18,313 nucleotides of DNA from Melioribacter roseus (GCA_020724325.1 DYHC01000005.1:1-18313); one strand, 5' to 3'; shown: positions 1-6,732, counted from the stretch's first letter. The notes: generated from the sequence alone by a model not told the origin. Made by a program: numbers and translations.

Positions 1-519
1 ATTAGAGACGCTTTCATGCTCTTCCTCCGTTATTATCGTATCGATAAGCTCAATTGTTTTTTGCGGCGTCATTAAAGAATGCACCTCTTCGTTTACAACA
101 ACAACCGGAGCTAACCCGCAAGCCCCCAAACAAGAAACTGTTTCGAGCGTAAACATCATATCGTCTGTTGTGTTCTGTGTTTCATGTAAGTCAAGTTTTT
201 TAAAAATCGCTTCAATTATCGGAAGCGAGTTCTTAACGCGGCATGCTGTGCCGTCACATACTTTAATTACAAATCTTCCTTTTGGTTTTAATGCGAAATG
301 TGAATAGAAGGTTGCAACTCCATAAATCTTAGCTGGCGGTATTTTTAAAGAGATTGCTATGAATGTTAGAATCTTTTCCGGCAGATACCTGTACTCTTCT
401 TGCACTGATTGTAAAATATGGATTAATCGGTTTGAATCATAATTGTTTTGTTCGAGTATTTCGCAAACTCTCTCAAATTTTCTGGCAATTGCCGATTTGT
501 GTTCATCTAATTGACTCAT
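1..519 (-). CDS. NuoE-family [2Fe-2S] subunit (24 kDa, thioredoxin-like), 3' end cut by window
   Basis: The reading frame opens at an ATG at 519 and stays open for 173 codons to the window edge. It encodes the thioredoxin-like [2Fe-2S] protein of NADH:quinone oxidoreductases and of NAD-linked [FeFe] hydrogenases or formate dehydrogenases. The four cluster ligands are visible: C-x4-C (CDGTAC, about residues 88-93) and C-x3-C (CLGAC, about 130-134). The family signature YGVATFYSHF precedes them and the N-terminal helical part is present. At 173 residues it is close to full family length, so little is missing. A good Shine-Dalgarno (GGAG) lies five bases before the ATG. It starts 26 bp after the rex stop on the same strand, so the two are probably one operon. 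Control by Rex fits an NADH-linked enzyme. Whether the partners are complex I or a hydrogenase depends on genes to the left of the window. Confidence 0.9.
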   Translation of the reverse strand, partial: MSQLDEHKSAIARKFERVCEILEQNNYDSNRLIHILQSVQEEYRYLPEKILTFIAISLKIPPAKIYGVATFYSHFALKPKGRFVIKVCDGTACRVKNSLPIIEAIFKKLDLHETQNTTDDMMFTLETVSCLGACGLAPVVVVNEEVHSLMTPQKTIELIDTIITEEEHESVSN

Positions 520-545
520 CGTTTCTCCAGTAATGTATTTATTAG

Positions 546-1220
546 TTATTTATTGAACGTCATTATAGAATCTTTCTTTAATTTTGCAGCCAGCTTATGT
601 GTTAACACACCAAGAGATTGTGTTAACTGTGTGTTTTCAACAATTACATCTTTTGCAACTTTCAAATGAATTGGAGCAAAATTCCAGATGGCGTTTATTC
701 CGGCTTCGACAATTTCTTCTGCAATTGGTTGAGCAGACTCAGCCGGAACAGTTATTATTCCAATGTTGACTTTCATTCTTTTTATAAGCCCGGCGAGTTT
801 TGTAACCGGCAATATTTCTATTCCGTTTACTTGTTTGCCAACTTTTTCCGGATCGTTATCAAATGCGGCAACTATATTTAATCCGTACGTAGAAAACGCA
901 CGGTAACCAATTAGCGCGCTTCCTAATCTTCCAACTCCAATCAAAAAAGCATCATTAAGATTATCCCTGTTAAGTGTATGATTAAGCGAGCGAATCAACT
1001 CATCTAAATCAAATCCTAATTTTGCTTTTCCAATAATTCCTGTAATTGCCAAATCTTTTCTAACTTGAATTGAAGCGAGGTTAAGTTTATCAGCAATGTA
1101 ATTGCTAGAAACATACTTAGCATTTGTTGACTGTAATCCTTTAAGCAGATCAATATATTTTGGAAGCCTTCTCAATGTAGGTTCTGGTATTCCGCCTAAG
1201 TGCTTTTCTACTTTTTCCAT
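546..1220 (-). CDS. rex: Redox-sensing transcriptional repressor Rex
   Basis: Rex senses the NADH/NAD+ ratio and represses fermentative, respiratory or hydrogenase genes when NADH is low. Residues 1-80 form the winged helix, opening with IPEPTLRRLPKYI and including VRKDLA. The Rossmann domain follows, with the dinucleotide motif GVGRLGSAL, then FDNDPEKVG, and a C-terminal domain-swapping helix. I place the start at the ATG at 1220, giving 224 aa, which is usual for Rex and begins MEKVEKHLGGIPE. A longer frame back to a TTG at 1274 would be translated through the promoter and the operator palindrome, so I reject it. It heads an operon with the nuoE-like gene. The palindrome at 1236-1257 predicts autoregulation. 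Family assignment is secure; the target genes are inferred. Confidence 0.95.
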   Translation of the reverse strand: MEKVEKHLGGIPEPTLRRLPKYIDLLKGLQSTNAKYVSSNYIADKLNLASIQVRKDLAITGIIGKAKLGFDLDELIRSLNHTLNRDNLNDAFLIGVGRLGSALIGYRAFSTYGLNIVAAFDNDPEKVGKQVNGIEILPVTKLAGLIKRMKVNIGIITVPAESAQPIAEEIVEAGINAIWNFAPIHLKVAKDVIVENTQLTQSLGVLTHKLAAKLKKDSIMTFNK

Positions 1221-1235
1221 GTATCGCTCTTTTTT

Positions 1236-1274
1236 TATCGATATAAAAATATCGATATATTTATCACTTGTCAA
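1236..1274 (-). promoter_or_regulatory. rex promoter with overlapping operator-like palindrome
   Basis: On the minus strand TTGACA lies at 1274-1269 and, 17 bases on, TATTTT at 1251-1246. Over the -10 lies a perfect inverted repeat: TATCGATAT (1236-1244), spacer AAAA, ATATCGATA (1249-1257). The 4-bp A/T spacer matches the geometry of known Rex sites (two 7-bp arms, 4-bp A/T spacer), but the arms are not the usual TTGTGAA/TTGTTAA. It lies 16 bp before the rex ATG. That it binds Rex is inference. Confidence 0.6.
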
Positions 1275-1303
1275 GTCATTTTTAATCTTTTTCTGAAAAG
1301 CGC

Positions 1304-1740
1304 ATTTTAGTCCACTTTTGGGAAGTGTTTTTTGAAGGATTGGGCAAACAAGAACTAAGTCAGCCGCTGCTTGTAATCAGCAATGGGTTGTAGGGATTGA
1401 TTGCGGCGGTGGAGAAAGGTTTTCCGGAAGTCGACCGGCAACAGTGTAATGCGTATAAACTGAGAAACATTTCTTCAAAGCTTCCAAGAAATGTTTAGAA
1501 AATTATTTTAGAAATAATTAAAGAGGCGTATTGCGCCGCTAATATGCAAACGGCAGAAGTTTTAGCAGCTCATGTTATTGAGGAATACGCACAAACAGAT
1601 CCATCTCCATCGACAATATTAAGTTTCAACGATAATTTATCATAATGCATTACTCACATAAAATATCTGATAGGATATCGGCAGCATATTCAAACTACAA
1701 ATTTATTGGGTCGTTCATTTGAAGAACAGTACGGAGAGCA
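1304..1740 (+). pseudogene. Degenerate IS256/mutator-type transposase fragment
   Basis: Read in the frame of position 1304, the stretch keeps recognisable blocks of a mutator-type (IS256 family) transposase: PLLVISNG, then GLIAAVEKGFPEV, then a cysteine and KLRNISSKLP. After a frame change, at about 1691-1730, comes TTNLLGRSFEE, corresponding to the family's conserved TTN-L-ER-F block. In-frame stops occur at 1391 (TAG) and at about 1496, and again near 1643. The N-terminal half is absent, and the fragment starts right beside the rex promoter. The C-terminus ends at about 1740, where homology switches to another transposase on the opposite strand. Non-functional. The family call comes from remembered motif patterns, not a search. 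Confidence 0.6.
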
Positions 1741-1855
1741 AAAGTTTTTCCATAAATTCCCTTATTCCTGGTCTGTCTATCAACTCTTTCATCTTCCTCA
1801 TTCTGCCCCAAGCCGTTACAGGTTTTTCTACAACTTCATATCTGATGTTCTGCAT
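1741..1855 (-). pseudogene. N-terminal fragment of an IS1380-like DDE transposase
   Basis: On the minus strand an ATG at 1855 opens a 47-codon frame ending at 1715. Its first 40 or so residues contain EKPVTAWGRM, MKELIDRPGIREF and MEKL, which resemble the N-terminus of IS4-superfamily DDE transposases of the IS1380 type. The family's following block (PLPQ-GSNRGY) is missing: the frame enters the IS256 remnant at about 1740 and stops. Only the first tenth of a transposase survives. The IS family call is from memory and less certain than the call as a transposase scrap. Confidence 0.5.
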
Positions 1856-2260
1856 TTTTTTAGTGCTCGTTGTTTCTCTCTAAGTTATTTATTCTTTTTA
1901 TCTTATTGCTTGTTTTTAATCTTTTATTGCATAATTTGGGTTTAATAAATATTTTGGCGAGCCCCGCTTTTAAAAAATAAACAATTGATTATACTAACCA
2001 GTCAAAGTGCTGAGCAATGGTAATTGTAGAATAGGCAGGTAGTTGAAAAAAATATTTTTACAGCAGTGAATCTTGAATTGTAAGTTGATAAAATGCCATC
2101 ACTTATGTTTAGTTAGCGTCAGCGTTAGGGCTGAATTTTGAAAATCGATTTTCGAATAATTCTTCTTCGGTTATAAACCGTTTATAATAATAAAGCGGTT
2201 GATAAATTTTGCACGGCGGTATGAGTCTGTTAGTTATTTTGTTTGAGGTATCAATTCTAA
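1856..2260. other. Intergenic stretch with no gene found
   Basis: About 400 bp of AT-rich sequence between the transposase scraps and the DUF6671 gene. The left part would be the upstream end of the IS1380-like remnant. I see no open frame with coding character. A 14-bp perfect palindrome, GAAAATCGATTTTC, sits at 2140-2153. GAGG at 2245-2248 is a plausible ribosome binding site for the next gene. Confidence 0.5.
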
Positions 2261-3103
2261 ATGACAATGTTTCAAGGCAGAAAACTAATTATAGCAACAA
2301 AGCATCAAAAAGAAAGAGTTATTGCTCCATTTCTTGAAAAAGAATTGGGCGTACGTTGTTTTATAGATAAAACTTTTGATACCGATACATTAGGAACTTT
2401 TACAGGTGAGGTAGAAAGAGAACTGGACCCTATTTCAACGGCAAGAGAAAAATGTTACCGCGCAATGAAATTAAACAATTGTGATTTGGGGGTTGCTAGC
2501 GAAGGTTCTTTTGGACCACATCCATCAATGTTTTTTATAAATACAGATGAAGAGTTTTTGATTTTTATCGATAAAATAAACAACATTGAAGTTTTAGTTA
2601 GAGAACTAAGTAATTCGACTAATTTTAATGGCAGACAAATTCAATCTCAAAATGAATTAATTGAATTTGCTAAAAAAATTGGTTTTCCTAAACACGGCTT
2701 AATTCTCCGAAAGTCAAAAAGTGAAACCTCAGATATTTTTAAAGGAATTGTAGACATTGAAAATTTAAAGAAGACATATGATTATCTCTATTCGAAATTT
2801 AATTCTGTATATGTGGAAACAGATATGCGAGCTATGTTTAATCCAACTCGAATGGTCGTGATAAAAAAAGCAACAAAGAAGCTGGTGCAAAAACTTAAAT
2901 CTACCTGTCCTAAATGTAAAATGCCCGGTTTTGGAATAACTGATGCTAAAAAAGGTCTAAAATGTAGCTTATGTGGTTTACCAACAAGTTCAATAATTAG
3001 TTATATCTACGTTTGTCAATACTGTAAATTTATAAAAGAAAAAATGTATCCAAATAAAAAAAAAGTAGAAGACCCGGCATATTGCGATTATTGTAATCCA
3101 TAA
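2261..3103 (+). CDS. DUF6671-type protein with C-terminal cysteine-pair (zinc-ribbon-like) region
   Basis: A 280-aa protein of unknown function that I match to DUF6671 from memory of its opening (FQGRKLIIATKHQKERVI), the acidic stretch GTFTGEVERELDP and the segment GVASEGSFGPHP. The first 200 residues look like a compact alpha/beta domain with many conserved polar residues, suggestive of an enzyme. From about residue 215 four Cys pairs follow: CPKC, CSLC, CQYC and CDYC, enough for two zinc sites. There is no signal peptide or membrane segment, so it is probably cytoplasmic. I choose the first ATG because GAGG lies 12 bases upstream; a second ATG two codons on is possible. It stands alone, between transposase debris and the duplicated mnmE end, so it may be accessory. 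No reaction can be assigned. Confidence 0.75.
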   Translation: MTMFQGRKLIIATKHQKERVIAPFLEKELGVRCFIDKTFDTDTLGTFTGEVERELDPISTAREKCYRAMKLNNCDLGVASEGSFGPHPSMFFINTDEEFLIFIDKINNIEVLVRELSNSTNFNGRQIQSQNELIEFAKKIGFPKHGLILRKSKSETSDIFKGIVDIENLKKTYDYLYSKFNSVYVETDMRAMFNPTRMVVIKKATKKLVQKLKSTCPKCKMPGFGITDAKKGLKCSLCGLPTSSIISYIYVCQYCKFIKEKMYPNKKKVEDPAYCDYCNP

Positions 3104-3244
3104 AAATCAGAACAGCTGAACAGATTAAAAGTGTATGAAAATATTTGAAGTACAGCTGGAAGAGTTGTTTTTGATATAACCATTTTCGGTTAAAAGGTTG
3201 GTAAAAAGTCAAACTTAGTTGAAAATAAAAGAGACTCACACATT

Positions 3245-3523
3245 TAAGCAACCAGCTTTTGTTCTAGTTTAACAAGCGCACTTCTTCCACTTGTTACTGC
3301 TTTTCATTTATCATAATTTTACATCTCTTTTTTGAGTTGAAGTATGATACTATCACAAACCGAAGATACAATTGCAGCTCTTGCAACTCCCGCTGGCGTT
3401 GGAGCAATTTCTGTTGTAAGAGTGAGCGGTCCAGAAAGTATAAAATCAGTAGATAATATTTTTTCCGGGAAGAAAAAATTAATTGAAGGTTCTTCACATA
3501 CAATTCATTACGAAAAAATATTT
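3245..3523 (+). repeat. Left copy of a direct repeat of the mnmE promoter and 5' coding end
   Basis: This stretch matches the sequence leading into and opening the intact mnmE (about 5166-5424). From 3350 to 3523 the match to 5251-5424 is ungapped, with about 11 mismatches in 174 bases by eye. Upstream the match is looser but clear (TTGTTACTGC, then TATNATAATTTT), with an insertion of roughly 25 bp on the left. The match stops abruptly at 3523/5424. The two copies flank the AbiE cassette in direct orientation. Confidence 0.85.
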
Positions 3524-3559
3524 CGTCCGGTGTTTTCGATAAATTTCCAAAAATTTTGA
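3344..3559 (+). pseudogene. Truncated 5' copy of mnmE (about 60 codons)
   Basis: The frame starts like MnmE ([20 protein letters not shown], then RVSGPES) and follows the intact protein to HTIHYEKIF, about residue 60. It then runs into unrelated sequence and stops at 3557-3559. This covers only part of the N-terminal folate-binding domain; the helical and GTPase domains are missing, so it cannot work. Compared with the intact gene most differences change residues (for example SGK for RGK, EGSS for ESSS), which suits a copy no longer under selection. The promoter is also weakened: the -7 element reads TAATTTTA instead of TAATTTTG. Confidence 0.85.
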
Positions 3560-3696
3560 TAAGATATTAATGACGAATCGCTGTTGTAGTTTTTTACCTC
3601 ATTTTCAAAACTACTTGTTGTAGTTACTATAATATCAAGATTATCTTCTCGGTTAATGTTCTTGCCCTTAAGAAAAAGTGTTCCGCTTAGTATTAC
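3508..3696 (-). other. Unrecognised open stretch, possible gene remnant
   Basis: On the minus strand 62 codons are open from about 3696 to a TAA at 3510-3508, without a start codon and with a stop just upstream. The composition is protein-like (NREDNLDIIVTTTSSFENE, then [12 protein letters not shown]), unlike random AT-rich translation. It enters the duplicated mnmE copy in antisense, where it ends, so it is probably the tail of a gene broken at the same junction. The NLDIIV segment recalls nucleotidyltransferase motifs, but too weakly to name it. Confidence 0.3.
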
Positions 3697-3806
3697 ATTG
3701 TTGTTTTTTTAATTCATAACGTCGAATATTTATTTTTTATAAAATTTACTTAATTGGCGATCGAGATTTTAATTTAGTATTTCGCGAGGATATAAGCATA
3801 GATATT

Positions 3807-3820
3807 TAACAATAATGTTA
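3807..3820. promoter_or_regulatory. Inverted repeat upstream of the AbiE pair, possible operator
   Basis: TAACA-ATAA-TGTTA lies 14 bases before the abiEi-like start. AbiEi antitoxins are known to repress their own operon through inverted repeats, so this is a candidate site. It is short and in AT-rich sequence, so chance is a real alternative. Confidence 0.3.
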
Positions 3821-3833
3821 TATATTTATCCCT

Positions 3834-4427
3834 ATGAATATAAAAAAGTTGCTAAATATCGACAAGCTATATTTTAATGCCAATGATATTGCTGCATTAC
3901 TTTCAATTGATTATAAATCTGCACAGGTAACTGCTTCAAGATATGTGACGAGGAATATTCTTGTGCGCTTAAAAAGGGACTGTTATATTCTCCCGCAAAG
4001 AATGAAAAATTCCTCAGAGACAGAGCTGTTTCAATTAGCTAACATTTTGCAAACACCTAGTTATGTTTCTCTAACATCTGCACTGAGTTATTATAACATA
4101 ACAACACAGCAAACAAGAAATTATCTCGAATCCGTTTGCCTAAAGAGAACCAATCTTTTTAAGACTTACGATATCGAATTTGCTTATTCAAAAATCAACA
4201 AAGTATTTTACTTTGGTTTTCAAAAAGTTGAAAATTTTTTTATTGCTTTTCCTGAAAAGGCACTTGCAGATTCAATTTACCTTACTGCAATTGGAAGGTA
4301 TAAAGCAGATTTTGATGCGATCGATTTTCAAAAAATAAATTGTGATAAAGTAAGTTCAATCATAAAAAATTCAAACGCAGCGGTGAAAAATTTATGGCAA
4401 AAGCTAATGAAGAATTACAATCTTTAG
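3834..4427 (+). CDS. AbiEi-family antitoxin / transcriptional regulator (type IV toxin-antitoxin)
   Basis: A 197-aa protein with the layout of AbiEi antitoxins. An N-terminal helix-turn-helix (about residues 15-75, with NANDIAALLSIDYKSAQ and later RDCYILPQ) is followed by the family block PSYVSLTSALSYYNI (about 84-98) and FPEKALADSIYL in the C-terminal half. In characterised AbiE systems this protein represses the operon and counters the nucleotidyltransferase toxin without forming a stable complex. It overlaps the toxin gene by 34 bp, typical of translational coupling. The pair is enclosed by the two mnmE 5' copies and is probably a transferred cassette. Family call from motifs; the partner gene makes it firm. 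Confidence 0.85.
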   Translation: MNIKKLLNIDKLYFNANDIAALLSIDYKSAQVTASRYVTRNILVRLKRDCYILPQRMKNSSETELFQLANILQTPSYVSLTSALSYYNITTQQTRNYLESVCLKRTNLFKTYDIEFAYSKINKVFYFGFQKVENFFIAFPEKALADSIYLTAIGRYKADFDAIDFQKINCDKVSSIIKNSNAAVKNLWQKLMKNYNL

Positions 4428-5080
4428 AAATATTTGAAATTGAAGTCCTTGAAATCTTCAACAGTAATAGAGTACTTGATCAAATACTTTTTGGCGGGGG
4501 CACAATGTTACGCCTTTGTCATAACCTAAACAGGTATTCTACTGATTTAGATTTTTGGTTGAAAAGCAAAACTGATCCGGAAAAGTATTTCGAGAATTTT
4601 TATAATGTTCTATCTGCAAAGTATAAAATTATTGATAGTCAGAACAAGCGCTTCACCATTATTTTTCAAATAAAAAGCACTTTCGTAAATCGATCTTTGA
4701 AAATTGAAATAAGGAAATCGCAAGAAAATTTTGAGTGGGAAAGAAAAATTGCTTTCTCAAAATTTACTACAAAACAAGTTCTAGTTAACGGACTGACACT
4801 TGAGCAAATGATGAAAAATAAAATCTCTGCATTTTTGTCAAGAAAAATAATAAGAGATTGTTTTGATATTGACTTCTTGCTCAGAAGAGGAATTCATCTA
4901 CCGACAGATATAGAAATATTGAATCAAATGTCAGATCTGATCAATGAGTTTTCCGAAAAAGATTTTAAAGTAACGCTTGGTTCATTGCTAGATCCTGACG
5001 AAAGAGAATTTTATTCTAAAATAAAATTTACATTCCTCCAACAAGAAATTACCGCTCTACTAAACAAACTATCAAATTGA
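4394..5080 (+). CDS. AbiEii/AbiGii-family nucleotidyltransferase toxin
   Basis: A 228-aa DNA-polymerase-beta-like nucleotidyltransferase. The active-site loop GGGT (residues 34-37) is followed by R40 and RYSTDLDF (47-54), giving the metal-binding D51-x-D53. A third acidic strand is probably LKIEIRK (near 102-108). The C-terminal helical part has KISAFLSRKIIRDCFDI, the family's K..A...R...RD.FD pattern. All catalytic residues are present, so it should be active. AbiEii toxins are growth-inhibiting; the related MenT enzymes add nucleotides to tRNA 3' ends, so a tRNA target is plausible here, though inferred. It starts inside the antitoxin gene and ends about 110 bp before the mnmE promoter, on the same strand. 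Confidence 0.9.
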   Translation: MAKANEELQSLEIFEIEVLEIFNSNRVLDQILFGGGTMLRLCHNLNRYSTDLDFWLKSKTDPEKYFENFYNVLSAKYKIIDSQNKRFTIIFQIKSTFVNRSLKIEIRKSQENFEWERKIAFSKFTTKQVLVNGLTLEQMMKNKISAFLSRKIIRDCFDIDFLLRRGIHLPTDIEILNQMSDLINEFSEKDFKVTLGSLLDPDEREFYSKIKFTFLQQEITALLNKLSN

Positions 5081-5187
5081 TAGCACAACCGTCCGTTTGT
5101 TTTAGTTTTAAGCATTGTTTTGTATTCAACCGATCGAATAATTTAAATTTGAACGCGATTCGTTTTTAAAACCAAGTTTTCTTTTAG

Positions 5188-5218
5188 TTGTTACTGCCTG
5201 TCTTTTATGATAATTTTG
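5188..5218 (+). promoter_or_regulatory. Bacteroidota-type promoter of mnmE
   Basis: TTG (5188-5190), a 20-base spacer and TAATTTTG (5211-5218) match the Bacteroidota consensus TTG-N19/20-TAnnTTTG. The mnmE ATG lies 20 bases further on. The same layout appears in the truncated copy, where the final G of the -7 element is A. Confidence 0.7.
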
Positions 5219-5238
5219 CAACTCAAGACAGAAAGACT

Positions 5239-6606
5239 ATGATACATTTACTATCACAAACCGAAGATACAATTGCAGCTCTTGCAACACCCTCTGGCGT
5301 TGGAGCAATTTCTGTTGTAAGAGTGAGCGGTCCGGAAAGTATAAATGCATTAGATAATATTTTTCGCGGGAAGAAAAAATTAATTGAAAGTTCTTCACAT
5401 ACAATTCATTATGGAAAAATATTTAGTAAAGAGAATGAATTAATTGATGACGTTCTTATCTCGGTTTTTAAAGCTCCTAATTCATATACCGGCGAAGATT
5501 CAGTTGAAATTAGCACGCACGGCAGTCCTTTTGTTGTTCAAAAAATTATTGAAATAATCCTTTCTCAAAAAATACGTCTTGCAGAACCAGGCGAATTTAC
5601 AAAACGAGCATTCTTAAATGGACGGATCGACTTAGCACAAGCAGAAGCAGTTGCAGATATTATTAACTCCAATACAGAAGCTTCATTTAGAGGAGCTAGA
5701 AATCAATTAGATGGACTGCTTTCGCAAAAAGTTGAATCTCTAAGAGAAAGCCTTATCAATACTTCTTCATTAATCGAGCTTGAATTAGATTTTTCAGAGG
5801 AAGACCTCAAATTTCTATCTTATGAAGAAGCAGAAAAGCGAATTAACGAAATAATTGAAGAATTAGATTTTCTAATAAACAGCTATTCATTTGGAAAAGT
5901 ATTGAAAGATGGTGTTAATGTTGCACTTGTTGGCGAACCAAATGTAGGAAAATCATCTCTGCTTAATTACCTTCTAAAAGAAGCAAGAGCAATAGTAAGC
6001 GATATACCAGGAACAACTCGTGACATTATCCGCGAGGAACTTGTAATTGACGGCATTTTGTTTAGACTTTATGATACCGCTGGTTTAAGACTAACCGAGG
6101 ATATAATTGAAAAAGAAGGTGTTTTAAGAAGTAAAGAAGCTGTTCGTAATGCCGATTTAGTTCTTTTTATGAATGATGTTGTTACAGACTTCAGTGAAAA
6201 TCTATGGAATGAACTGAGTGAGATTACAAGCTATGATAGAATTTTGAAGGTAGTGAACAAGATTGATTTAAAGAAACCGCAAAAAGAAATATATGATGTT
6301 GGAATTTCTGCTAAAACTGGCGAGGGAATGGATTTACTTTTTCAGGCACTGAAAAGGAAAGCATTTGGGACAAATACCTTTACTGAGAAATCAGCAGTAG
6401 TTTCCAACCTGCGGCACTACAATTCACTAAAAAAAGCTAAAGATAATTTAGTTGCTGCATTGAGTTCAATAGATCAAAAATTTTCTGGAGAATTTATTTC
6501 GGTCGATCTTAGAAACGCTGAAAGTGCGCTTGGGGAAATTATTGGGGTTGTTACATCGGAAGACATTTTGAATAATATCTTTTCGAAATTTTGCATAGGA
6601 AAGTGA
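5239..6606 (+). CDS. mnmE: tRNA uridine-5-carboxymethylaminomethyl(34) synthesis GTPase MnmE
   Basis: MnmE works with MnmG to put the (carboxymethyl)aminomethyl group on wobble uridine 34 of tRNAs, using a folate-bound one-carbon unit and GTP. The 455-aa product has the N-terminal folate-binding domain ([20 protein letters not shown]), the helical domain, an inserted G domain and the C-terminal FCIGK with the essential Cys. The G motifs are GEPNVGKSS (from about residue 232), IPGTTRD, DTAG (279), NKID (340) and SAKTGEG. I use the ATG at 5239; an upstream TTG at 5188 is itself the promoter's -33 element. Its first 60 codons exist a second time at 3344, on the far side of an AbiE cassette, so the 5' end and promoter may have been supplied by the integrated segment. 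mnmG follows 177 bp downstream. Confidence 0.97.
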   Translation: MIHLLSQTEDTIAALATPSGVGAISVVRVSGPESINALDNIFRGKKKLIESSSHTIHYGKIFSKENELIDDVLISVFKAPNSYTGEDSVEISTHGSPFVVQKIIEIILSQKIRLAEPGEFTKRAFLNGRIDLAQAEAVADIINSNTEASFRGARNQLDGLLSQKVESLRESLINTSSLIELELDFSEEDLKFLSYEEAEKRINEIIEELDFLINSYSFGKVLKDGVNVALVGEPNVGKSSLLNYLLKEARAIVSDIPGTTRDIIREELVIDGILFRLYDTAGLRLTEDIIEKEGVLRSKEAVRNADLVLFMNDVVTDFSENLWNELSEITSYDRILKVVNKIDLKKPQKEIYDVGISAKTGEGMDLLFQALKRKAFGTNTFTEKSAVVSNLRHYNSLKKAKDNLVAALSSIDQKFSGEFISVDLRNAESALGEIIGVVTSEDILNNIFSKFCIGK

Positions 6607-6608
6607 CC

Positions 6609-6624
6609 GGTTTCACGTGAAACA
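6609..6624. promoter_or_regulatory. parS site (ParB binding), near consensus
   Basis: GGTTTCACGTGAAACA matches the bacterial parS consensus TGTTTCACGTGAAACA in 15 of 16 positions; only the first base differs. It lies three bases after the mnmE stop codon. parS sites load ParB/SMC and cluster near oriC, often beside mnmG-rsmG-parAB. Confidence 0.85.
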
Positions 6625-6636
6625 AGGCTTAAGTGT

Positions 6637-6678
6637 AGAGAGCAGAGTGTAGAGTGTAAAGAGCAGAGAGCAGAGTGT
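6637..6678 (+). repeat. Purine-rich direct repeat between the two parS sites
   Basis: AGAGAGCAGAGTGT occurs perfectly at 6637-6650 and 6665-6678, a 28-bp period, with related AGAGTGTA pieces between. It is a short tandem-like array of unknown role in the mnmE-mnmG gap. Confidence 0.6.
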
Positions 6679-6732
6679 TGAATCAAAAATTTAGTATTCA
6701 TCACAATTCATTTTTCGTTTTGAATCCACATC

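Noticed and set aside
1221..1274. N-terminal extension of Rex from a TTG at 1274
   Set aside because: That TTG is the start of the TTGACA promoter element, and the extension is a translation of the operator palindrome. The ATG at 1220 gives the normal Rex N-terminus.
1706..1945. A plus-strand 79-codon frame starting at TTG
   Set aside because: It is a chimera of the IS256-type remnant and antisense of the IS1380-like remnant, with a hydrophobic tail from T-rich sequence.
3177..3192. TAACC-ATTTTC-GGTTA hairpin after the DUF6671 gene as a terminator
   Set aside because: The stem is only five pairs, AT-rich and without a following T-tract, so it is too weak to call.
3508..3696. Calling the minus-strand stretch a nucleotidyltransferase
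   Set aside because: Only one segment (NLDIIV) resembles the motif, and the expected G-S/G-T loop spacing is not convincing.
5188..5238. N-terminal extension of MnmE from a TTG at 5188
   Set aside because: The TTG is the promoter's -33 element, and the extra 17 residues have no counterpart in MnmE. The ATG at 5239 gives the family start.
6637..6678. Possible CRISPR array
   Set aside because: The repeat unit is only 14 bp with two perfect copies and no spacers of regular size; no cas genes are present in the window.
6474..6704. Minus-strand 76-codon frame over the end of mnmE
   Set aside because: It is antisense to mnmE and to the repeat between the parS sites; the repetitive HSTLCSLH-type composition comes from that repeat.
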